Shown here one piece after another: positions 16,291-23,928 of a DNA stretch of 64,000 nt (position 1 is the stretch's first letter; each line of letters opens with the position of its first letter). The notes below the pieces were generated by a model. The model was not told where the DNA came from and made no database searches. It worked only from the letters and a program-made list of their open reading frames with translations. This stretch comes from Bradyrhizobium lablabi (GTDB lineage Bacteria; Pseudomonadota; Alphaproteobacteria; Rhizobiales; Xanthobacteraceae): contig NZ_JAFCLN010000007.1 in assembly GCF_018129385.1 (NCBI RefSeq), positions 1 to 64,000 of the forward strand. Reading direction: 5' to 3'. The position numbers were made by a program, and so were the translations under genes.

Positions 16291-17025
16291 ATGAAGAAGC
16301 TCTACCTCGCCGCCGCCGCCGCGATGCTGCTGGCGACCACGTCCGCCCAGGCCGGCGGCAATTCGTTCTCCTTCCAGATCGAGGGCCACCGCATCCGCAT
16401 CGATGCGCCGCGCAACTGCACCTCGCTCGATTGCATCAAGATTTCCGCGCCCAGCCTGAAGGGCAAGTTCGACGGCTTCGGCAAGAAGGATGATGACGAC
16501 GATGTCGTCGACCAGAAGTCCGCGCCGGCCCAGGCTACCGTGACGCCGCCGCCTGCCGCTCCGGCTCCTGCGCCGACTGCTGCGGCCCCGGCTCCGGCCA
16601 CCAGCGTTACGACGGCTGCGCCGGTTACCACTGAAGCTGCTCCAGCTCCCGCCCCTGCTCCGGTTGCCGCTGCGCCTGCTCCCGTTGCCGCTCCGGCCGC
16701 TCCCGCGCCGGCTCCGGTTGCCGCTGCGACAGCGGTCGCGCCGAACTCGCCGATCGGCGTGTGGTCGACCGAAGAGAACAAGGGCAATGTCCGCATCGAG
16801 CAATGCGGCCAGAATCTCTGCGGCTTTGCCGTCAATACCGGCGAGCGGATCCTGATCAACATGAAGCCGCAGGACAACAAATGGTCCGGCACGATCCGCG
16901 ATCCCGACTCCGGCCGGAAGTACGACTCGACGATCGCCCTGAAGGGAACGAATACGCTGCGTGTGCAGGGTTGCGCCTTCGGCGGCATGTTCTGCGGTGG
17001 CCAGACCTGGAAGCGTGTGAGCTAA
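16291..17025 (+). CDS. Exported DUF2147 protein with Ala/Pro linker
   Basis: The 244-residue paralogue of the gene at 15113 has a signal peptide (MKKLYLAAAAAMLLATTSAQAGG), a matching N-terminal module (FSFQIEGHRIRIDAPRNC) and an Asp-rich spot (KKDDDDDVVDQ). An Ala/Pro/Thr linker and a C-terminal DUF2147 domain follow (PIGVWSTEENKGNVRIEQCG ... GTNTLRVQGCAFGGMFCGG). The GGGAGAG ribosome binding site is good. The pair probably arose by inverted duplication. It is likely a periplasmic beta-barrel; no enzyme activity is known for the family. Confidence 0.8.
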   Translation: MKKLYLAAAAAMLLATTSAQAGGNSFSFQIEGHRIRIDAPRNCTSLDCIKISAPSLKGKFDGFGKKDDDDDVVDQKSAPAQATVTPPPAAPAPAPTAAAPAPATSVTTAAPVTTEAAPAPAPAPVAAAPAPVAAPAAPAPAPVAAATAVAPNSPIGVWSTEENKGNVRIEQCGQNLCGFAVNTGERILINMKPQDNKWSGTIRDPDSGRKYDSTIALKGTNTLRVQGCAFGGMFCGGQTWKRVS

Positions 17026-17047
17026 CTGAACCTGGTGCCGTGCAAGA

Positions 17048-17077
17048 GGCCCCGCGGATTTTCCGCGGGGCCTTCTT
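17048..17077 (+). terminator. Rho-independent terminator
   Basis: GGCCCCGCGG and CCGCGGGGCC form a 10-bp stem followed by TTCTTCTT, 23 bases after the DUF2147 gene. Confidence 0.85.
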
Positions 17078-17095
17078 CTTACCGCTGCAAATCCG

Positions 17096-17111
17096 TTAAG
17101 CGTTCGTTAAC
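17096..17111 (+). promoter_or_regulatory. CtrA box
   Basis: TTAAGCGTTCGTTAAC is an exact TTAA-N7-TTAAC, the binding site of the cell-cycle regulator CtrA. It lies 157 bases before the Cys-rich exported protein gene and just after a terminator, so it belongs to that gene. Confidence 0.6.
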
Positions 17112-17120
17112 ACCGCGCGC

Positions 17121-17154
17121 CACGAAACATTTCTCCGCTGCGACGAAATCGTTT
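17121..17154 (+). promoter_or_regulatory. CGAAAC direct-repeat motif, copy 1
   Basis: CACGAAACA and GCGACGAAA are separated by 10 bases; CGAAA recurs at a 21-base interval. The same arrangement with the same spacing is at 19592-19625 before the L,D-transpeptidase. The binding factor is unknown. Confidence 0.5.
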
Positions 17155-17267
17155 CGCGTTACGGACGAAAAATTGCGGAAACGGACGCCGCATATCCCTG
17201 TTGGCAACGAGGACGCCGACACGGCGCTCGGGCGCAGCAAAAAGCGCAACACTCGAGGGGACATTCA

Positions 17268-17591
17268 ATGACATTTTCCGGTTCGATCTTCCGCGGCGGC
17301 AAACTGCTGGTCGCGAGTGCGATGACGCTTGGCCTGCTGACCACGGCCGCTTTCGCCTATACGCAGGAACAGCAGCAATTGTGCACGAGCGATGCGATGC
17401 GGCTTTGCGGCCCGGAAATTCCCGACGTCGACCGCGTCACTGCCTGCATGATCCGCAATCAGGCGCTGCTCAGCGACGGCTGCAAGTCGGTCTTCCGGAA
17501 GGAGCCCGCCGCGCCCGCGACGCCGGTGAACTACGCGCCATCGGCAAAGCCGTCAAAGCCGCTTCAGATCACCCCGCATAAGCGCGGCTGA
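17268..17591 (+). CDS. Exported cysteine-rich protein
   Basis: The 107-residue product has a signal peptide (to about residue 30, FAYTQ). A helical Cys motif follows, LCTSDAMRLCGPEIPDV then VTACMIRNQALLSDGCKSVF, and then a Pro/Lys-rich tail. The four cysteines fit the small cysteine-rich repeat proteins common in Bradyrhizobium. It is periplasmic and probably disulphide-bonded. Upstream lie a CtrA box and the CGAAAC motif, so cell-cycle and envelope-linked control is plausible. A family A repeat begins at the stop. Confidence 0.75.
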   Translation: MTFSGSIFRGGKLLVASAMTLGLLTTAAFAYTQEQQQLCTSDAMRLCGPEIPDVDRVTACMIRNQALLSDGCKSVFRKEPAAPATPVNYAPSAKPSKPLQITPHKRG

Positions 17592-17686
17592 AGTGGGATG
17601 ACGTCTCTTCGAGCCGCCATCCCACTCTAGCTCTTGTTTGAGCATGATCTTGTCGGAAAACCGGTACCCACTTTTCCGGATCATGC
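17591..17686. repeat. Bipartite palindromic repeat, family A, copy 3 (short form)
   Basis: The first hairpin (AGTGGGATGACG...CATCCCACT) and second hairpin (GAGCATGATC...GATCATGCT) are both present but the extra internal hairpin of copies 1 and 2 is missing. It begins in the upstream gene's stop codon. Confidence 0.8.
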
Positions 17687-17857
17687 TGTAACCGTTTACT
17701 CAGGCCGGTCAGGCGCCGTGTCCCACGAACAGGGGCGCGGCGCTTGATCGTTTTGCGGTGCCATGACAAGAACACGCCTCATTCATCCGGCATTCAGCCG
17801 GATCAGACTGAAATACATATCCCGCCGTTTGTTTTCTTCCTTCGGAATTTCCCCTTG

Positions 17858-19540
17858 ATGTGGCGCCGGTTTTCATTCGCGCTTCTGCTGATGGCCGGCC
17901 TGATGCCGATCGGCTTTGCGCAGGCATCCTCCGATCTGACGCAACTCGCGCAGGCTGAGCCCACGCCGGCGGATTCGACGACGCAGACGCCCGCAGCACC
18001 TGCCACGCAAGCCCCCTCAACAACGACGCCCGATCCGGCCGCGCCCGCCGCCGATGACACGCCGGAAGAGCCGATCGGCAGTGTCGCGACCGTCACCGGC
18101 AAGGCCACGGTGAAGCGCGATGACAAGACGATCCCGCTTAAAGTGAAGGATGACATCTACCTGAACGATTTGGTGCAAACCGCCGCAAGGTCCTCGCTCG
18201 GCATCACTTTCAGCGACGGCACCACCTTCAACCTGAAGGCCAGCTCGGAGATCACCATCGACACGTATGTGTATGAGGACGGCGGCAAGCAGAATGCCGG
18301 CGTGTTCGACGTCGCCAAGGGTACGGTGGCCTTTGTCGCCGCGGCGGTTGCAAAAACCGGCGACATGAAGATCACGACGCCGACCGCAACGCTCGGCATT
18401 CGCGGCACGTCAGGCCTTGTCGAGGTGCCGGCAGGCGCCTCCGCCACCAGTGCGAACAACGTCAACGTCAAACTCTACGCGGATGCGGATGGGCGTGTCG
18501 GCCGCATCGAATTAAACGACCGCGCCGGCGCGCGGCTGGGATTCCTCACTGCGGCCTCAAGCGGCTTTGCGATCCGGCCCGGCACGGGCGGCGCGCGCTT
18601 TGCCGCGGTGCCGATATCGATCACGCCGCAAATGATCGCGCGCGACACCGGCTTTGTGCGGCAGGTGCATTCGATGCAGATCGTCGGCCGGCGCATGTTC
18701 GACGAGCAGCGCGCTTTCCGCCGCGCCAATCCGGGCTTTGTGAATCCGAACCGGCCGATCCGTCAGCCCGGACAGTTCAGGCCGGGCCAGCCCGGCGGCC
18801 GCCAGAACGGCCTGCCGGGACAAGGTCGGCCCGGGCAGCAGCAGCCGGGATTGCAAAACCGTCCGGGACAACAGGTACCGGGTACGCCGGGCCGGCAGGG
18901 TCTACAGCCGGGCTCGCCGCAGCAAGGCGGTCAGTTGCAAAGGCCGGGTCAGCCGGGTCAGACCAATCAGCCGGACCGCGCCGGACCGCGGCCGCTGCCG
19001 GGTGCGCCCGGTCAGCCGTCGCTGCCTCCGCTGCCAAACCGGCAGGGACAGCAGCAGCCGGGTGGATTGCCGTCACAGCAGACCGGCGCTCCGGCGCAAC
19101 CCGGACGGCCCGGATCATTGCCGCGCCCGGGTCAGCCGCAACAGACCGGCGCGCCAACACAGGGCGGACAGCCGGGATCGCTGCCGCGGCCAGGTCAACC
19201 GAGAGATACGAACCTGCCGACGCAGCCGGGACGGCCGGGATCGCCAGCCAATCCGGCTGGACCTACGCAGCCGCGCCTGTCGCAACCGCCGGGTCAGCTT
19301 CCCGGGCGGCTGCAAAATCAACAGCTTCCGGGCCAACAACTGCGTGGCCAGCGGCTACAGCAGCCCGGCCAACCGCCCCTGCCGCAGCAAGGCGGCGGAC
19401 AATTCCGGCAAGGCCGCATTCCCGGCGCACCCGCCGTGCAACGGCCGGCCTATCCAGGCAGGCCCGCCATTCAGTCACCGCGTCAGCGCGCGCCATCCTC
19501 CGCCCCGCCACGAGAGAGGAAGCAACGGGACGTGCGCTAA
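17858..19540 (+). CDS. FecR-domain exported protein with a Pro-Gly-Gln tail
   Basis: The 560-residue product starts MWRRFSFALLLMAGL (signal peptide to about residue 25). After a Thr/Pro linker comes a FecR-type domain at about 70-185 (IGSVATVTGKATV, IYLNDLVQTAARSSLGITFSDGTTFNL, GTVAFVAAAV, TPTATLGIRGT). From about residue 300 the protein is low-complexity, rich in Pro-Gly-Gln (GQPGQ, GRPGQQ) to the end. FecR domains of this kind occur in periplasmic or surface proteins, not only in iron signalling. The start lacks a strong ribosome binding site. The tail may be wall-associated. Confidence 0.8.
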   Translation: MWRRFSFALLLMAGLMPIGFAQASSDLTQLAQAEPTPADSTTQTPAAPATQAPSTTTPDPAAPAADDTPEEPIGSVATVTGKATVKRDDKTIPLKVKDDIYLNDLVQTAARSSLGITFSDGTTFNLKASSEITIDTYVYEDGGKQNAGVFDVAKGTVAFVAAAVAKTGDMKITTPTATLGIRGTSGLVEVPAGASATSANNVNVKLYADADGRVGRIELNDRAGARLGFLTAASSGFAIRPGTGGARFAAVPISITPQMIARDTGFVRQVHSMQIVGRRMFDEQRAFRRANPGFVNPNRPIRQPGQFRPGQPGGRQNGLPGQGRPGQQQPGLQNRPGQQVPGTPGRQGLQPGSPQQGGQLQRPGQPGQTNQPDRAGPRPLPGAPGQPSLPPLPNRQGQQQPGGLPSQQTGAPAQPGRPGSLPRPGQPQQTGAPTQGGQPGSLPRPGQPRDTNLPTQPGRPGSPANPAGPTQPRLSQPPGQLPGRLQNQQLPGQQLRGQRLQQPGQPPLPQQGGGQFRQGRIPGAPAVQRPAYPGRPAIQSPRQRAPSSAPPRERKQRDVR

Positions 19541-19591
19541 CTCACTGAAAACCATCTCAGCGCATGCGAATGTGTCGTGGCGGACCGTTCG

Positions 19592-19625
19592 CACGAAACA
19601 ATTCCTTAAAGCGACGAAACCATTT
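19592..19625 (+). promoter_or_regulatory. CGAAAC direct-repeat motif, copy 2
   Basis: CACGAAACA, 10 bases, GCGACGAAA: it matches the motif at 17121 in sequence and spacing while the bases between differ. It ends about 100 bases before the L,D-transpeptidase start. Confidence 0.5.
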
Positions 19626-19726
19626 TGGCGATTTCGTGCAAACGTCCCGAAACGGTTGATGGTTATTGATGTTCCCAACGACATGCCGGGGGACACCGGC
19701 GTGCGGGCGCAAAACAGGGGACGATC

Positions 19727-20404
19727 ATGTTCAAGTCAGTCAAGAATTCCCGGCTCGTTGTCGCCGCCTTGGGCGCGCTGACGGTCGGTGCCATCGCTCT
19801 TTCCACTTCCGCCGCGGCCGCGCCGCTGCCGCTCTTCCCGTTCTTCCAGCAGCCGCTACAGCAGGCCGCCCCGCCGGCCCAGGTCGCGCCGTCCGACGAC
19901 GATGACGCCCCGGCTGACTTCCAGTTGCCGGCCCGCCTGAAGCGCCAGGTCGTGAACTATCCGACCCGCGAAGCGCCGGGCACCATCATCATCGATACGC
20001 CGAACACCTATCTCTACCTCGTGCTCGGCAACGGCCAGGCGATGCGCTACGGCATCGGCGTCGGCCGCGAAGGGTTTACCTGGTCGGGCACGCAGTCCAT
20101 CACCAAGAAGGCGGAATGGCCGGATTGGACCCCGCCGCCGGAGATGATCGCTCGCCAGCCCTATTTGCCGCGCCACATGGCCGGCGGCCCCGGCAACCCG
20201 CTCGGCGCCCGCGCGATGTATCTCGGCAGCAGCGTCTATCGCATCCACGGCACCAACGCACCGCACACGATCGGCACCCGCGTTTCCTCCGGCTGCCTGC
20301 GCCTCGTCAACGAAGACGTGATCGACCTCTACAGCCGCGTTCACGTCGGCACCAAGGTGATCGTGCTGCCAATGGACCGCCGTGCCGAGCTCATCGCCCG
20401 CTAA
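19727..20404 (+). CDS. L,D-transpeptidase (YkuD domain)
   Basis: The 225-residue protein has a signal peptide (about 1-32), a short acidic linker, and a YkuD catalytic domain from about residue 82 (APGTIIIDTPNTYLYLVLGNG). The active site holds His174 in YRIHGTN and Cys190 in VSSGCLRL. It forms 3-3 cross-links in peptidoglycan or attaches proteins to it, in the periplasm. Its catalytic domain closely resembles that of the larger enzyme at 54634. It is monocistronic, with the CGAAAC motif upstream and its own terminator. Confidence 0.92.
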   Translation: MFKSVKNSRLVVAALGALTVGAIALSTSAAAAPLPLFPFFQQPLQQAAPPAQVAPSDDDDAPADFQLPARLKRQVVNYPTREAPGTIIIDTPNTYLYLVLGNGQAMRYGIGVGREGFTWSGTQSITKKAEWPDWTPPPEMIARQPYLPRHMAGGPGNPLGARAMYLGSSVYRIHGTNAPHTIGTRVSSGCLRLVNEDVIDLYSRVHVGTKVIVLPMDRRAELIAR

Positions 20405-20428
20405 GTGAACCGAAGTCCAGCATGCAAG

Positions 20429-20459
20429 ATGGCGCCCCTGCGGCGCCATTTTGTTTTTT
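20429..20459 (+). terminator. Rho-independent terminator of the L,D-transpeptidase gene
   Basis: ATGGCGCC and GGCGCCAT form an 8-bp stem followed by TTTGTTTTTT, 25 bases after the stop. Confidence 0.85.
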
Positions 20460-20466
20460 GGTTTGG

Positions 20467-20632
20467 CCATCCTTCGAGACGCCCGCCTGCGGCGGGCTCC
20501 TCAGGATGAGGTCTGAGTGCTTGGCTCGTGTCGCGTGCCGCTGTCAGCGTGACTTAGCATTTGCCGAGTTGACCGCCAGCCGTTAGCCTCACCCTGAGGA
20601 GCGCGCACTTGCGCGCGTCTCGAAGGATGGGG
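20467..20632. repeat. Paired palindromic repeat, family B, copy 2
   Basis: CCATCCTTCGAGACGCCCGC...CTCCTCAGGATGAGG (20467-20513) and CCTCACCCTGAGGAGC...GTCTCGAAGGATGG (20587-20632) are inverted half-elements. Together with copy 3 they bracket the GIY-YIG gene. Confidence 0.85.
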
Positions 20633-20641
20633 CGTGTAGCG

Positions 20642-20947
20642 ATGACGGAAGGAGCGTGGCTCTACATTCTCCGATGCGCCGACGGTAGTTACTATGTCGG
20701 CACAACACGATCATCGCTTGAGATAAGAGTCGCTGAGCACAATGCGGGTACGTTCGAAGGCTACACTTCGTCGCGCAGACCGGTTGAGCTGATCTTCTCG
20801 CAATGGTTCGAACGAATAACCGACGCCATCGAAAACGAACGCAAGCTCAAGAAGTGGAGCCGTGCGAAGAAGGAAGCGTTCATTCGCGGAGACTTTGCTT
20901 CGCTTCAACAATTGGCAAAGCGCAAGTCACCGCATTCTTCGGTATAA
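20642..20947 (+). CDS. GIY-YIG domain protein (UPF0213-like)
   Basis: The 101-residue protein is a minimal GIY-YIG nuclease domain: LYILRCADGSYYVGTT (the two Tyr motifs), Arg and His in IRVAEHNAG, and the catalytic Glu in ENERKLKKWSRAKKEAF. It cuts or resembles enzymes that cut DNA; the cellular substrate of the single-domain family is not settled. ATG 20642 is chosen because upstream codons fall in the repeat. It sits exactly between two paired family B repeats, with 9 bases on the left and 20 on the right. Confidence 0.88.
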   Translation: MTEGAWLYILRCADGSYYVGTTRSSLEIRVAEHNAGTFEGYTSSRRPVELIFSQWFERITDAIENERKLKKWSRAKKEAFIRGDFASLQQLAKRKSPHSSV

Positions 20948-20967
20948 GGTGAGAGAAGCGCAAGCTG

Positions 20968-21099
20968 CCATCCTTCGAGACGCCCGCCTTCGGCGGGCTC
21001 CTCAGGATGAGGGAGAGGCTGGCTTTAATTTCAGTACACGGTAGCGGCGGCAGTAGCCTCACCCTGAGGAGCCGCGAATGCGGCGTCTCGAAGGGTGCG
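20968..21099. repeat. Paired palindromic repeat, family B, copy 3
   Basis: CCATCCTTCGAGACGCCCGC...CTCCTCAGGATGAGGG (20968-21013) and CCTCACCCTGAGGAGCCGC...GTCTCGAAGGGTGC (21057-21098). It has the same head-to-head layout and similar length as copy 2 on the other side of the GIY-YIG gene. Confidence 0.85.
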
Positions 21100-21183
21100 G
21101 CGTGGCGAGATCGAGGAACCCGCCGCCCTAGCGCCCCCCTGCCACGGCCTGTAGAATTCCCGCTGATTCAGTCCGGGGAGATG

Positions 21184-22749
21184 ATGCCGTTCAAATTGGA
21201 TCTCAAGGTGATCCTGATCGCGGTCGCGGTGGTCGGGGTTTCGTTTTTCGTCAGCCTGAAGGCCATGGACTGGTTGGCCCCGCGTGGCGGCAAGGCGCCG
21301 GTGCTGGCTGAATTGCCGCCGCTGCCGCCGGCGCCGCGCTCCTCGCGCGTGCTGGCCAATGTCGCGATCGCACTGTCGGCGATCCGCGACGCCGCCGACC
21401 GCTCCACACCGCGCGCATTTCAGGGCAAGGCCGACAACCCGGTGACGCAGGTTCTGCAAAATGCCGATATCGGCTGGACCGCCTCGCGCGGATCGATCGC
21501 CGCCAGCGGCGGCCAGGACGTCATGACGCTGTCGACGGCGCTGACGGGGACGCTCAACGTCACCGGCTCGCTATCGGCCAAAGCCACCGGCGCGGTCGGC
21601 GATGCGCTCGGCGGACTGCTCGGCAATGACGCGGCCAAGCGGATCGGCGGCATCAACATCAAGAACCTCAACGCCACCGGCGAGATCAAGGGCAACGTGG
21701 TGATCACGTCACGCCCGAAGCTGGCGGCCGCCTGGCGGATCGAGCCCAACCTCGCCGCGCAGGTGAACCTGACCGACTCCGCGCTCACGGTCGCGGGCGC
21801 GCGCGTCAACGTGCCGGCGCAGGTCAAGCCGCTGATCGACAAGAACGTCGCCGAGCAGCTTGCGATCGTGCAGGCGCGCATGAAGAACGATCCGGCGCTG
21901 GAGCAGAATGCACGCATCCAATGGGCAAAGGCCTGCCGCTCCATTCCGCTACAGGGCGCCAGCCCTGCCGGCTCGATGCCGGCGCTCTGGCTGGAGCTGA
22001 AACCGACCCGCGCGATCGCGGCACAGCCGCGCGTCGATGCTGCCGCCGTCACGGTGACCATGGGCATCGAGGCCGAGACCCGCGTCACGCCGGCCGAGAC
22101 CAAGCCGAACTGCCCGTTCCCGGCCACCATCAGCATCGTGCCCCCGACCCCGGGCGGCGTCGCGATCGGCGTGCCGATCGACATGCCCTTTACCGAGCTC
22201 AACAAGCTGCTCAACAGCCAGTTCGCCGGAAAGACGTTTCCTGAAGATGGTTCGGGGCCGGTGGACGTGACCGTGAAGAGCGCGAGTCTGGCGGCCTCCG
22301 GCAACCGGCTGCTGATTTCGCTGCTGGTCTACGCCAAGGAGAAGACAAGCTATCTCGGCCTCGGCGCCGAAGCCTATGTCCATATCTGGGGCGTGCCGGT
22401 GCTCGACCAGGCGCAGCAGACGCTGCGGCTGACCGACATCGAGCTTGCGGTGGAATCCGAAGCGGCGTTCGGACTGTTAGGGGCCGCAGCGCGCGCGGCG
22501 GTGCCGCATCTACAGCGGGCGCTGGCCGAGCGGGCGGTGATCGACCTGAAACCGTTTGCGGACAATGCGCGCAAGAAGATCGCGGCCGTCATATCAGACC
22601 TGCGGCAGACCGATGACAGCGTGCGGGTGGCGGCCGAAATCTCCAGCCTGCGGCTGGCCGAAATTGCGTTTGATTCAAAGACACTGCGCGTGATCGCGGA
22701 ATCCGAGGGCACGATCAGCGTCAACATCTCCGCCCTGCCGGGGCTGTGA
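21184..22749 (+). CDS. DUF4403 family membrane-anchored protein
   Basis: The 521-residue protein begins with one transmembrane segment (LDLKVILIAVAVVGVSFFV). A large periplasmic DUF4403 region follows, made of repeating beta-strand stretches (AALTGTLNVTGSLSAKATG, WRIEPNLAAQVNLTDSALTVAGARV, KPNCPFPATISIVPP, IGVPIDMPFTELNKLL). The design recalls BPI/SMP-like lipid-binding proteins, but no function is established. ATG 21184 is preferred to 21181 because GGGGAG abuts the earlier one. It runs convergently with the dodecin gene. Confidence 0.8.
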   Translation: MPFKLDLKVILIAVAVVGVSFFVSLKAMDWLAPRGGKAPVLAELPPLPPAPRSSRVLANVAIALSAIRDAADRSTPRAFQGKADNPVTQVLQNADIGWTASRGSIAASGGQDVMTLSTALTGTLNVTGSLSAKATGAVGDALGGLLGNDAAKRIGGINIKNLNATGEIKGNVVITSRPKLAAAWRIEPNLAAQVNLTDSALTVAGARVNVPAQVKPLIDKNVAEQLAIVQARMKNDPALEQNARIQWAKACRSIPLQGASPAGSMPALWLELKPTRAIAAQPRVDAAAVTVTMGIEAETRVTPAETKPNCPFPATISIVPPTPGGVAIGVPIDMPFTELNKLLNSQFAGKTFPEDGSGPVDVTVKSASLAASGNRLLISLLVYAKEKTSYLGLGAEAYVHIWGVPVLDQAQQTLRLTDIELAVESEAAFGLLGAAARAAVPHLQRALAERAVIDLKPFADNARKKIAAVISDLRQTDDSVRVAAEISSLRLAEIAFDSKTLRVIAESEGTISVNISALPGL

Positions 22750-22757
22750 CTGGAATA

Positions 22758-22786
22758 GCGCCCTCTCCCGAGGGAGGAGAGGGCGC
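22758..22786. terminator. Hairpin between convergent genes
   Basis: GCGCCCTCTCC and GGAGAGGGCGC form an 11-bp stem with a 7-base loop between the DUF4403 and dodecin stops. No U-tract is present on either side. Confidence 0.55.
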
Positions 22787-22801
22787 GGGTGGTGGAAAAT
22801 C

Positions 22802-23017
22802 TCACGAACCTTCGAACTTGAAGGAGACCTTCACCTTCGCACGGTAGGCCTCGACCTTGCCTTTGGCGTCGAGTTGCAGATCGAGCTCGACGACTTCGGC
22901 CACGCGCAGGTCGCGCAGCGTTTCGCCGGCCCTGGCGACGGCGGCCGCAGCGGCCTTCTCCCAGGATTCGGGGCTGGTGCCGATCAGCTCGATCACCTTG
23001 TAGACGCTTTCAGCCAT
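22802..23017 (-). CDS. Dodecin family flavin-binding protein
   Basis: The 71-residue protein matches dodecin: MAESVYKVIELIGTSPESWEKAAAAAVARAGETLRDLRVAEVVELD and VEAYRAKVKVSFKFEGS. Dodecins form hollow dodecamers that store riboflavin/FMN-type flavins in the cytoplasm. The ATG at 23017 with GGAGGACG upstream is clear. The gene is monocistronic. Confidence 0.9.
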   Translation of the reverse strand: MAESVYKVIELIGTSPESWEKAAAAAVARAGETLRDLRVAEVVELDLQLDAKGKVEAYRAKVKVSFKFEGS

Positions 23018-23117
23018 TGACGTCCTCCCGTTGTTATGGACAGGACGCAGGATGCTTCCTGCCGCGCCGGCAAGCGTAACATCGCGCATAGCGTGCCGAA
23101 AGGATGCGGCGCACCAT

Positions 23118-23175
23118 CTTGTTTAAGCATGATCTTGTCGGAAAACCGGCACCCGCTTTTCCGGATCATGCTCTA
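23118..23175. repeat. Family A repeat, copy 4 (second half only)
   Basis: Only the AGCATGATC...GATCATGCTC hairpin is present. The preceding GATGACG hairpin is missing, so this is a solo half-element. Confidence 0.75.
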
Positions 23176-23180
23176 ACAAA

Positions 23181-23216
23181 AACGCGCCCGGCGAAAACCG
23201 GGCGCGTTTCCGTTTT
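23181..23216. terminator. Terminator-like hairpin
   Basis: AACGCGCCCGG and CCGGGCGCGTT form an 11-bp stem followed by TCCGTTTT. It lies between two solo family A halves and past the stop of the minus-strand PRC-barrel gene; read on the minus strand it ends in a TTTTTGTTA run. Confidence 0.7.
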
Positions 23217-23250
23217 ATCGATCAGCCGATGCCGTGTGGCCTTTTATTCA

Positions 23251-23300
23251 AGCATGATCTATTCAAGCACGATCTTTCGGAAGACTTTTCCGGATCATGC
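23251..23300. repeat. Family A repeat, copy 5 (degenerate second half)
   Basis: AGCATGATC and GATCATGC arms enclose an altered core in which TTCAAGCACGATC looks like a small internal duplication. It ends directly before the stop codon of the PRC-barrel gene. Confidence 0.65.
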
Positions 23301-23301
23301 G

Positions 23302-23844
23302 TTAGGTCGAATACTTGAACTCCGGCATCGCCTTCAGCTCTTCCTTGGTCGCGTTGAAGACGGCGTGATCCGGATACCACGGATTGGGCTTCGACGCGCT
23401 GGTCGACGTGGTCGCAGCGCCCGTCGTGGTCGTGGAGCCGCCGGGCTTTGCGCTGCCCGCACCCGGACTTGCGCTGGAGGTCGAGCTGTAGGCGACCGGC
23501 TCGGTCGAGAATTTCACCTTCTCGAACGGGACCGCGACGAGATGCTCGCCGACACCGAGGAAGCCGCCGACGCCGATCACGACTGCGACGATCTTGCCGT
23601 TCTTGTCGGTGAGGAGATCGTTGATCGAGCCAACGCTCTCGTTCTTGTCGTTGTACACGCTCAGGCCCACGACCTTCGACGCGCGCCAGTTACCCGTGAA
23701 GGTTGACGGCGAGGTCGAGGTGTCGGACGCAGCCGGCGGTGCCATCTTGGTCGAGTCGCTCGGCGTCGTCGGCGACTGCGCGAAGGCGACGCCGGCGAGC
23801 AGTGCGGTACCCGCCAGCCCGGCAACGGTATACTTGGCTAACAT
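23302..23844 (-). CDS. Exported PRC-barrel domain protein
   Basis: The 180-residue product has a signal peptide (MLAKYTVAGLAGTALLAGVAFAQ), a Ser/Thr/Pro linker and one PRC-barrel domain (residues about 53-120: WRASKVVGLSVYNDKNESVGSINDLLTDKNGKIVAVVIGVGGFLGVGEHLVAVPFEKVKF). A Ser/Gly/Thr linker and a short conserved tail (HAVFNATKEELKAMPEF) follow. PRC-barrels are small beta-barrels that bind proteins or RNA; periplasmic ones like this have no fixed role. It sits next to a cytoplasmic PRC-barrel gene. Confidence 0.85.
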   Translation of the reverse strand: MLAKYTVAGLAGTALLAGVAFAQSPTTPSDSTKMAPPAASDTSTSPSTFTGNWRASKVVGLSVYNDKNESVGSINDLLTDKNGKIVAVVIGVGGFLGVGEHLVAVPFEKVKFSTEPVAYSSTSSASPGAGSAKPGGSTTTTGAATTSTSASKPNPWYPDHAVFNATKEELKAMPEFKYST

Positions 23845-23928
23845 AAGCTTTCTCCCTCAGTAGAAATCGATGAGGGGAAAACCCGGGGAACCTGCAAGTG
23901 TTCCGGCCCTTCACGCCGGAACATGCGA

